Assembly: GCA_002438805.1 (NCBI GenBank) | Contig: DJQV01000022.1 | Span: 35,283-99,282, forward strand | Source of the DNA: Bacteroidales bacterium UBA6377 | GTDB taxonomy: Bacteria; Bacteroidota; Bacteroidia; Bacteroidales; UBA932 | Direction of reading: 5' to 3' | DNA length: 64,000 nt | Shown: piece by piece, positions 57,087 to 64,000 of the stretch | How positions within the stretch are numbered: the stretch's first letter is position 1 | How the letters are laid out: each line of letters starts with the position of its first letter | The notes under the pieces: generated by a model | Database searches by the model: none | What the model was told of the DNA's origin: nothing | Seen by the model: only the letters and a program-made list of their open reading frames with translations | Program-made: the position numbers and the translations under genes

Positions 57087-57824
57087 ATGAACACTACCAC
57101 TATACTCGCACTTCTGATCCCGTTCGCCGGCACCGCACTCGGCTCCGGCCTCGTATTCTTCATCAAAAACGGAATACCGGACAAACTTCAGAAAGCCATG
57201 CTCGGATTCGCCTCAGGCGTGATGGTTGCCGCCTCAGTCTGGTCCCTTCTCATCCCGTCCATCGACATGTGCGCGGACAGAGGCAGGTTCGCCATGATCC
57301 CGGCAATCACAGGACTGCTTGCCGGCTTCGCTTTCCTGCTGCTCATCGACAGGATAACCCCTCACATACATGCAGGTGGCCAAAAAGAAGGCCCCAAAAG
57401 CAAGCTGTCCAAGACTGCGATGCTTGCTCTCGCCGTGACGATCCACAATCTGCCTGAAGGAATGGCCGCAGGAATCTCCGACACCATAACACTCTCAATA
57501 GGCATAGCCATACAGAATATCCCGGAAGGGGCGATAATCTCCATGCCCATGCTCGCGGCCGGCAACAGCAAAGCCAAATCATTCCTGTTGGGAGCCATGA
57601 GCGGCATTGTGGAACCTATAGGAGGCGCACTCGTCCTGATATTGGCCTCATCGGTAACGGGCATCGTACCTTATATGCTGGCCTTCGCCGCAGGAGCCAT
57701 GCTCTATGTGGTCGTTGAAGAATTGATCCCGGAGACGGCAGAAGGAGAACATTCCAACCTCGGTACAATAGGATTCGCCATCGGCTTCGCCCTCATGATG
57801 CTGTTGGACACTGTGATGGGATAG
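57087..57824 (+). CDS. ZIP family metal transporter
   Basis: The 245-residue membrane protein has eight predicted helices and the ZIP metal-site motifs: helix IV LALAVTIHNLPEGMAAGI (His, Asn and Glu ligands) and helix V IGIAIQNIPEGAIISMPM. A short His-containing loop (ITPHIHAGGQ) lies between helices III and IV. It imports zinc or related divalent metals (ZupT-like). The gene is single and converges with the AsmA-like gene, from whose stop it is separated by four bases. Confidence 0.93.
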   Translation: MNTTTILALLIPFAGTALGSGLVFFIKNGIPDKLQKAMLGFASGVMVAASVWSLLIPSIDMCADRGRFAMIPAITGLLAGFAFLLLIDRITPHIHAGGQKEGPKSKLSKTAMLALAVTIHNLPEGMAAGISDTITLSIGIAIQNIPEGAIISMPMLAAGNSKAKSFLLGAMSGIVEPIGGALVLILASSVTGIVPYMLAFAAGAMLYVVVEELIPETAEGEHSNLGTIGFAIGFALMMLLDTVMG

Positions 57825-57828
57825 AAGC

Positions 57829-60800
57829 CTACTTCTTCCTGATCTTCCGCAGCCAGCGGTCGAATCGCCGGTCCTTGATCGACGCCTCATACTCCTTCAT
57901 CATCCGTGTCATGTCCTCCGAAGTAGAATTGAGAGCGGCTGAAACTTCAGCGTCAAGCTCATCCTGCTGCTCCTGGACCTCCTGCTGCACAGCGAACTCG
58001 TCAGCCATCTCGGCATATTTCTGCATTGTGGCATCATCCAGCCCCTCCTGCGAGGCCTGAAGAGGATCTTCCACAAGACTGCGAAGATCCAAGGTGCCGA
58101 CCGCGCTCTCGTTGTGCCGCATCACGGACTCCACTCCCCTGTCGAAAATATCCCTGATGGACTTCGCAAGGTTGATCTGTACAGTGTCAAGCTGACGGGT
58201 GAACACCGGCACAGTGCCATCGTGGTACTTCGGTCTGCCCAAAGAAACTTTTGTGTGCCCGGCAGTGCCGTATATGTTGATTCCGAACAATATAGGGAAC
58301 GGGGCCTTGAGCACCGACAGATGATAGAACATGCTCTTGTCAAAACCCTGCGTCCCACGCAGAGCAAAGCGGTATTTGTCTGCTCCTAGCACGAAAGGGA
58401 AAACCTCTATCCGGCTGTCGTGAATCAGGGCGTCCACATTCATATTGTCGATGTCAAGAGTCTCCTTCTTCTTGAAAAGGAGCAGGTTAGCCACCTTGCC
58501 GAACTGCCCCGTATTGGTCACGCGAAGATCCTTGCCGGACAGACGGACGAGCCCGTCAAGGGTAGGTATAATCACATTGCGGTTGGTGTCTATCTGCGCC
58601 GTGGCCGAAATGTCGCAGCTCAGTTTGCCGTCGAAAGCCTTGAGCACAGGCATCAGCGAATCCACAGCCGGAAGCAGGCGGATGATCTCCCCCGCCGACA
58701 TCTGCGAAAGATTGAGGTTCACACCTGCGGAAATGTCATGCTTGGAACGAGTGGCATAAAAAGCGTCCAAATAGATCTTGCCCAGCTCCGTGGTGATATA
58801 GGTACTGGTGAGCTGCATCGTCCTGTCCTTGATCTTGATACCGGAATACACGGGCCCGATGCGCGGGTCGGAGAAGTCCACCCGGGCGGCAGTCAGGCCG
58901 ACATTGACATCAAGATTGGCCGGAACCACGAAAATCGGGAACTTGTGCAGATCCACCCTGGCATCGGCCAAAGTGTCAGTGACGAAACTCTCATCATTCT
59001 CATCTTCCGTGGCCACCTCGGCGGCATTCTCGCGCCCCACGAGTACGGCAGCCAGAAACTCATTGACATTCAAGCGCCTTGAGTCAAGATTGAGGCTGGT
59101 GCGTATCATGCTCTTGTGAATAAGAGAATGCTTCACCCCGTACATGGTTCCGCTCAAGTTGACATCCGAGGTGCCGCACTTCACCCCGATGGTGTCGATG
59201 TCTATCTTTTCATCGTCAAAATCAGCGTGCAGGGCTGTAAGCCGCGTACGCAGCGGCAGCATCGGCGAGGCGAAGAAACCGGAATCAGCCTTGATGTGCC
59301 CGGAAGCCGACCAGTTCCTGAGATACTTGACTATAGAAGAATCCAGAGAAATGTCGATGTCCGCGAAATCAAATTCCTCGCCGTGACGATGTCTCGGACG
59401 GCGGTGGCGGTGCTCCTGCCGGGCTGCCAGCTTCTGCACGGCGGCGCTGACATTGGCCCCGCTAGCCGCATAACGCGAAGATCCAGACTTGAAGAACACC
59501 CGCTCCCCTGCAGTGCTGACCTCGATCCGGGGAAGAACCGCCCCGTCCTGTTCGACCTTGGAGATGTGTGCCTCGTTGAAAATTTTCCTTACACGGGCGG
59601 TGAGGCCAGCCCCCTTGTAGAAAAACACACTGTCAAAATCCGCATTTAGGTCAAGGCCTGAAAGTCTGGAATCCAGACGCACCCCGGCATTGTAGACACA
59701 GGCCTCGATGGAATCCGAAGGCATCTTCAGATGCAGATGCCGGCTCTCGAGAGCACCTTTGATGTCAGTCTGCGCGAATTTGAAATCCTTGAGTTCAGAC
59801 TGCCGCGCCCGTGCATAGAGAGTCAGGTGCACATCCCCCTCAGCGTGCTCTATATCAAGAGAATCCTTCCCGGGCAACAGAGACAGCAGCCTCTCAACAT
59901 CAGCCCTCGCGTCAGCCGAGACACGGAAAAGAGGGTCTTTGCCGAGAAGTTCATCAGCCCCACCGCCGAGAGACAGGTCAAGCCCCGGGACGGACAGGTC
60001 CAACTGATGTATGTCAGCCTTCAGGCGACCTGCCGGAGACAAGTCCGCATCAATGTCAACAGCATGCTCAAGACGCAGACTGTCAGGAAGATAAACAGTG
60101 GCGGAAGCCGGTATGCGAAGACACGCACTCACAGCAGGCATCCTCCCCCGGGAATAGACCCCGTCAGCGCTGATGTCGGCTGTCAACAGGGCATCGGTGC
60201 TGAAGCCGGCCGCCGCCGGCAAAACCTTGTCGGCATACTCACGGAGCACTTTCTCCACACTGCACGCCACAAGACCCGCCGTAGCATCGATGACGACGCT
60301 GTCCGGGTAAACCTCAGCCGAACCCTCCAGATTCAGAGGCAGATAGGCAATCTGCGCGGTCAATCCATCCGCGCCAAGGCTCAGGCGGTCAGAGTGCTTG
60401 GAAAACAGAACAGAACCCCTGATCTCAGCCGGAAGCTCAAGCCGGCCCGCAGCAGCAGTCCCCAGACGCGCTAGAGCCGAAAAATCAAGGGTGAACTTGT
60501 CCGGAGCATCCTCCCTCAGCTCGAACTTGCCCACCCCGAGGTCGACCGTGTCCGCCGAAGCGATGCCGTACACAGAGAGCGAGTCCATACGGAGCTGTGC
60601 ATCACGCAGATACATCTCACCATCCGACATCTTGAACCCGGCCCCGGCAGCGAATCCGTCCATATCAACGCAGGCACGCAGCAAAGACGGGGCATCAGTG
60701 TAGACGATGCTGGTCCTTTCACCCAAGGAAAGTTTCCCCACGGAAATCAGCGGAATGCTTCCGGAAGCCCCAGCCTCCGACACGGTATCGGAAGGGGCCA

Positions 60801-61263
60801 TGAACTTGAGAATGTCAAGGTTGGAGGTCTCGGCGTCAAAACGGTGGACAAAAGCGGAAAACCCGTCCACACAAGCTTCCCCGACCTCAATCCTGCCGCC
60901 CAGAAGCCCCCACGGATTGACACTGACGCTCAGATGGTCAAACCTGAGCAGAGTATCCGCAGCCTCTCCCCTTCCGCGCGCGGAAAAGCGGCCGGCAAGG
61001 AAAGGGCGATTATAGAAAGATGCGAACCTTTCAGTGGGATAAGTCACGGAAAGGCTGTCGAGAGTCAGCCTGACTCCCGGGAAACTGCCGAGCAGCGAGA
61101 CTCTCAGGCGTGAGTACCTGAGAGTCCCGTCAATATTCTCCTCGGCAAACTTGTCCACGGCCCCGGTGACCAGCTTCGAGTTGAGGGCGATCTGAAGCCC
61201 CGTGAAAAGCAGCACCAGAAATCCGAAGACGGAGAAGAGGGCTATTCTAAGCCCTTTTTTCAC
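57829..61263 (-). CDS. AsmA-family protein
   Basis: The 1144-residue protein starts at GTG 61263, overlapping the fumarase stop (GTGA). It has one N-terminal membrane helix (LRIALFSVFGFLVLLFTGLQ) followed by LVTGAVDKFAEENIDGTLRY and LRVSLLGSFPGVRLTLDSLS, the hallmark of AsmA-like proteins, long beta-rich repeats, an AsmA C-terminal domain near residues 830-1030 and a charged coiled tail. Such proteins bridge the envelope and are linked to phospholipid transport to the outer membrane. Bacteroidetes have several; this one forms an operon with fumarase and prfB. Confidence 0.88.
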   Translation of the reverse strand: MKKGLRIALFSVFGFLVLLFTGLQIALNSKLVTGAVDKFAEENIDGTLRYSRLRVSLLGSFPGVRLTLDSLSVTYPTERFASFYNRPFLAGRFSARGRGEAADTLLRFDHLSVSVNPWGLLGGRIEVGEACVDGFSAFVHRFDAETSNLDILKFMAPSDTVSEAGASGSIPLISVGKLSLGERTSIVYTDAPSLLRACVDMDGFAAGAGFKMSDGEMYLRDAQLRMDSLSVYGIASADTVDLGVGKFELREDAPDKFTLDFSALARLGTAAAGRLELPAEIRGSVLFSKHSDRLSLGADGLTAQIAYLPLNLEGSAEVYPDSVVIDATAGLVACSVEKVLREYADKVLPAAAGFSTDALLTADISADGVYSRGRMPAVSACLRIPASATVYLPDSLRLEHAVDIDADLSPAGRLKADIHQLDLSVPGLDLSLGGGADELLGKDPLFRVSADARADVERLLSLLPGKDSLDIEHAEGDVHLTLYARARQSELKDFKFAQTDIKGALESRHLHLKMPSDSIEACVYNAGVRLDSRLSGLDLNADFDSVFFYKGAGLTARVRKIFNEAHISKVEQDGAVLPRIEVSTAGERVFFKSGSSRYAASGANVSAAVQKLAARQEHRHRRPRHRHGEEFDFADIDISLDSSIVKYLRNWSASGHIKADSGFFASPMLPLRTRLTALHADFDDEKIDIDTIGVKCGTSDVNLSGTMYGVKHSLIHKSMIRTSLNLDSRRLNVNEFLAAVLVGRENAAEVATEDENDESFVTDTLADARVDLHKFPIFVVPANLDVNVGLTAARVDFSDPRIGPVYSGIKIKDRTMQLTSTYITTELGKIYLDAFYATRSKHDISAGVNLNLSQMSAGEIIRLLPAVDSLMPVLKAFDGKLSCDISATAQIDTNRNVIIPTLDGLVRLSGKDLRVTNTGQFGKVANLLLFKKKETLDIDNMNVDALIHDSRIEVFPFVLGADKYRFALRGTQGFDKSMFYHLSVLKAPFPILFGINIYGTAGHTKVSLGRPKYHDGTVPVFTRQLDTVQINLAKSIRDIFDRGVESVMRHNESAVGTLDLRSLVEDPLQASQEGLDDATMQKYAEMADEFAVQQEVQEQQDELDAEVSAALNSTSEDMTRMMKEYEASIKDRRFDRWLRKIRKK

Positions 61264-62885
61264 AGACCGAACTTCTTGAAGAAGTCGTTGCCCTTGTCAT
61301 CCACGAGGATGAACGCAGGGAAATCCACCACGCGGATTTTCCATATCGCCTCCATGCCGAGTTCAGGATACTCCACACACTCGATGGACTTGATGTTGTT
61401 CTGGGCGAGGATGGCGGCAGGGCCTCCGATTGAGCCGAGGTAGAAGCCGCCGTGCTTCTTGCACGCATCGGTGACGGCCTGGCTGCGGTTGCCCTTGGCA
61501 AGCATCACAAGGCTTCCGCCATAATCCTGGAACTCATCCACATACGGATCCATACGGCCGGCAGTGGTAGGTCCGAGAGAGCCGCATGGCATGCCCTCCG
61601 GAGTCTTGGCCGGGCCGGCATAGTAGATCGGATGATCCTTGAAATACTCAGGCATCCCCTCGCCCGCATCGAGACGGGCCTTGATCTTGGCATGGGCGAT
61701 GTCACGGGCCACGATGATGGTGCCGTTGAGGCTCAGTCGGGTGCTCACCGGATACTTGGTGAGCTGCGCGAGAATTTCACTCATCGGGCAGTCGAGGTTG
61801 ATTTTCACAGCATCGCCTTCGCCAGCGTTGCGGAGATTCTCCGGGATGAGCTCGTACGGCTTGTCGTCAAGCTTCTCGATCCAGACGCCGTCGGAGTTGA
61901 TCTTCGTCTTGATGTTGCGGTCGGCGGAGCAGCTCACGCCAAGTCCGATAGGGCAGCTCGCCCCGTGACGCGGGAGTCTCACCACCCTGACGTCGTGGGC
62001 GAAATATTTGCCTCCGAACTGGGCTCCGAGCCCGATTTTGTGGGCCTCGTCGAGGAGCTGCTTCTCAAGTTCGAGGTCGCGGAACGCCCTGCCGGTCTCG
62101 TCCCCCGTGGTCGGAAGATCGTCGTAGTAGTGGGTTGACGCGAGCTTGACTGTGAGGAGGTTGCGCTCTGCGGAAGTACCCCCGATGACGATGGCGATGT
62201 GGTACGGCGGGCAGGCTGCCGTGCCGAGGGTCTTCATCTTGGCGACGAGGAACGGCACAAGTGTTCCAGGGTTCTGGATGCGGGCCTTGGTCTCCTGGTA
62301 GAGGTAGGTCTTGTTGGCCGAGCCGCCGCCCTTGGTCACGCAGAGGAAGCGGTACTCGTCGCCCTCTGTGGCCTCGATGTCGATCTGGGCAGGGAGGTTG
62401 CACTTGGTGTTGACCTCGTTGTACATGTCCAGAGGCGCGTTCTGGGAGTAGCGCAGGTTCTCCTCGGTGTAGGTCTTGAACACTCCGAGGCTGAGGGCCT
62501 CCTCATCGCAGAAGCCTGTCCATACCTGCTGGCCCTTCTCTCCGTGGATGATGGCCGTGCCGGTGTCCTGGCAGATCGGGAGCTTGCCCTTGCAGGCTAT
62601 CTCGGCATTGCGCAGGAAGGTGAGGGCCACGTACTTGTCGTTGTCGGAGGCTTCCGGATCGCTGAGGATCTTGGCAACCTGGGCGTTGTGCGAGCGGCGG
62701 AGCATGAAGCTCACGTCACGGAAGGCGGTGTTGGACATGAGGGTCAAGGCCTCCTTTGAGACCTTCAGAATCTTGTGTCCCTCGAAGTCGGAGACGCTCA
62801 CCAGTTTCTCTGAACCTGGGATGCGGTAGTATTCAGTCTTGTCTTCTCCAAGCTGAAACATCGGAGCATACTTGAACTCTGTCAT
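61260..62885 (-). CDS. fumB: fumarate hydratase class I
   Basis: The 541-residue enzyme matches single-chain class I fumarases: N-terminal half with KLPICQDTGTAIIHGEKGQQ (Cys ligand of the [4Fe-4S] cluster) and KGGGSANKTYLYQ, C-terminal half with GMPCGSLGPTTAGRMD and GGSLVMLAKGNRS. Further Cys ligands are in GTAACPPYHIAI and HGASCPIGLG. It interconverts fumarate and malate in the cytoplasm, in this phylum as part of the reductive branch to succinate. It starts 4 bp after the prfB stop. Confidence 0.96.
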   Translation of the reverse strand: MTEFKYAPMFQLGEDKTEYYRIPGSEKLVSVSDFEGHKILKVSKEALTLMSNTAFRDVSFMLRRSHNAQVAKILSDPEASDNDKYVALTFLRNAEIACKGKLPICQDTGTAIIHGEKGQQVWTGFCDEEALSLGVFKTYTEENLRYSQNAPLDMYNEVNTKCNLPAQIDIEATEGDEYRFLCVTKGGGSANKTYLYQETKARIQNPGTLVPFLVAKMKTLGTAACPPYHIAIVIGGTSAERNLLTVKLASTHYYDDLPTTGDETGRAFRDLELEKQLLDEAHKIGLGAQFGGKYFAHDVRVVRLPRHGASCPIGLGVSCSADRNIKTKINSDGVWIEKLDDKPYELIPENLRNAGEGDAVKINLDCPMSEILAQLTKYPVSTRLSLNGTIIVARDIAHAKIKARLDAGEGMPEYFKDHPIYYAGPAKTPEGMPCGSLGPTTAGRMDPYVDEFQDYGGSLVMLAKGNRSQAVTDACKKHGGFYLGSIGGPAAILAQNNIKSIECVEYPELGMEAIWKIRVVDFPAFILVDDKGNDFFKKFGL

Positions 62886-62889
62886 ATAA

Positions 62890-63957
62890 TCAGTTTTGCA
62901 TTAGATATACTTTCATGAACTCGTTGAGGTCGCCGTCCAGCACTCCCTGGGTGTCGGCTGTCTCGTACCCGGTGCGGAGATCCTTGACCATCTTGTACGG
63001 GTGCAGCACGTATGAGCGGATCTGCGAACCCCACTCGATCTTCTTCTTCTGCCCCTCAAGCTCGGCCTGCTTCTCCTGGCGTTTTTTCAATTCTATGTCG
63101 TAGAGGCGGGACTTGAGGATGAGAAGGGCCCGCTGGCGGTTGTCCTGCTGGCTGCGGGTCTCGGTGTTCTCCACCGTTATGCCGGTCGGGAGGTGGCGCA
63201 CACGCACACCGGTCTCGACCTTGTTGACGTTCTGGCCCCCATGGCCGCCGGAGCGGAAAGTGTCCCACTCGATGTCGGAAGGGTTGATCTCTATGTTGAT
63301 GGTGTCGTCCACAAGGGGATACACGAAAACGGAGCTGAATGTGGTCTGGCGCTTGCCCTGGGAGTTGAACGGGGATATTCGCACCAATCGGTGTACCCCG
63401 GATTCAGCCTTGAGATAGCCGTATGCATAGTCGCCCTCGAACTGGATGGTGGCGGACTTTATGCCGGTCTCGTCACCTTCGAGCTCTTCGGTGACGGTCA
63501 TCTTGTAGCCGTTGCGCTCGCCCCATCTCATGTACATGCGCATCAGCATCGCGCTCCAGTCGTTGGCCTCCGTGCCGCCGGCCCCGGAGTTGATGGTGAG
63601 CACCGCGCCGAGGGAATCCCCCTCCGCACCGAGCATGTTGCGCATTTCGAGATCCTCGACCAGAGTCTTGGCATGCTCGAACGCCTCATCCGTCTCCTTG
63701 CTCTCCGGATCAAGCTCCAGAAGCACCTCAAGGTCGTCCACAGCCGAACGGGCGGCATCGAATGAAGTGACCCACGATTTGACGCCGCTCACCCCCTTGA
63801 GGAAAGTCTCGGCCTTTTTGGGGTCGTCCCAGAAGTCGGGGGCCTGGGTCTGCGCCTCTTTATCAGTGAGTTCCTTGCGTTTGGCGTCTATGTCGATGCA
63901 GCGCCCGAGCGTGTCCGTCCGGGCCTGCAAATCCTTGATCTGCTCCTGTGTTATCAT
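62890..63957 (-). CDS. prfB: peptide chain release factor 2
   Basis: The 355-residue factor has the RF2 stop-codon recognition motif SPF (RISPFNSQGKRQTTF) and the catalytic GGQ (SGGHGGQNVNKVETGV). ATG 63957 is taken as start. The N-terminal frame is continuous through the place (DTLGRCIDIDAKRKELTDKE) where many bacteria have the programmed +1 frameshift with an internal UGA, so this gene appears to lack that autoregulation. It heads the prfB-fumarase-AsmA operon. Confidence 0.96.
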   Translation of the reverse strand: MITQEQIKDLQARTDTLGRCIDIDAKRKELTDKEAQTQAPDFWDDPKKAETFLKGVSGVKSWVTSFDAARSAVDDLEVLLELDPESKETDEAFEHAKTLVEDLEMRNMLGAEGDSLGAVLTINSGAGGTEANDWSAMLMRMYMRWGERNGYKMTVTEELEGDETGIKSATIQFEGDYAYGYLKAESGVHRLVRISPFNSQGKRQTTFSSVFVYPLVDDTINIEINPSDIEWDTFRSGGHGGQNVNKVETGVRVRHLPTGITVENTETRSQQDNRQRALLILKSRLYDIELKKRQEKQAELEGQKKKIEWGSQIRSYVLHPYKMVKDLRTGYETADTQGVLDGDLNEFMKVYLMQN

Positions 63958-63964
63958 AATCAAG

Positions 63965-63972
63965 CAAAGGTA
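63965..63972 (-). promoter_or_regulatory. -7 element of the prfB operon
   Basis: TACCTTTG on the minus strand ends 7 bp before ATG 63957, implying a nearly leaderless transcript. Confidence 0.5.
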
Positions 63973-64000
63973 AGCAATTCTTTCAAATAATTGGCGGGGT

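Noticed and set aside
62890..63957. Programmed frameshift in prfB
   Set aside because: The frame is continuous from the start through the region where the internal UGA would be.

Overview
This is a 64 kb chromosomal window from a GC-rich member of the Bacteroidetes, most likely order Bacteroidales. The evidence is promoters of the TAnnTTTG type, a near absence of Shine-Dalgarno sites except a strong one before rpsU, TonB receptors and beta-barrel proteins, DUF5107/TPR and PASTA proteins, a TPP-riboswitch thiamine operon of the Bacteroides layout, and an mS38-like small basic ribosomal protein. Genus cannot be fixed from sequence alone; Alistipes-like or related lineages would fit the base composition.

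Layout. 0-4 kb: tails of two Rpn/PD-(D/E)XK transposase-like genes and a large secreted DUF5107/TPR protein. 4-5.6 kb: a mosaic of tandem repeats without a convincing gene. 5.6-9.5 kb: a SulP anion transporter and a secreted double esterase. 9.5-10.5 kb: a dispersed stem-loop repeat and a deleted AAA+/DUF4143 ATPase. 10.6-15 kb: a tightly overlapping five-gene operon (nucleotidyltransferase, HPr-kinase-like, S26-like peptidase, PqqD-like, ABC exporter) that resembles the accessory genes of lasso-peptide clusters but lacks the cyclase, the B2 protease and a visible precursor. 15.1-18.2 kb: a lipoprotein Ntn hydrolase and a lipoprotein with weak resemblance to beta-pore toxins. 18.2-21.8 kb: reverse rubrerythrin, a GH35/DUF5597 glycosidase and a PKD protein. 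21.8-43 kb: mostly core genes: RNase G, small ribosomal protein, HU, Lon, thiamine uptake/coaD operon, ung, lnt, RluA-type synthase, PASTA protein, beta-barrel protein, ruvC, serS, rpmA, rplU, an ATPase, a sirtuin and rpsU.

44.3-51.9 kb is a decayed accessory island: broken surface-protein genes, three intact AAA+/DUF4143 ATPases, an IS3 remnant, a 144-bp palindrome, and a DNA alkylation repair gene with an in-frame amber plus a second deleted fragment of it. 52-55.7 kb holds an AraC regulator, a CMD/cupin protein and a DXS paralogue. 55.7-57.1 kb has repeats, a possible structured RNA and tRNA-Leu(UAG). 57.1-64 kb has a ZIP transporter and the prfB-fumarase-AsmA operon.

The two most unusual signals are non-coding. 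First, the DUF4143 ATPase genes are preceded by direct repeats with a period of exactly 33 bp; three copies occur at three loci and two at a fourth, each locus has its own repeat sequence, and the last copy abuts the start codon. Second, a dispersed double-hairpin repeat family has three compensatory base-pair changes in one stem, which shows selection on, or inheritance of, a paired structure rather than a protein.
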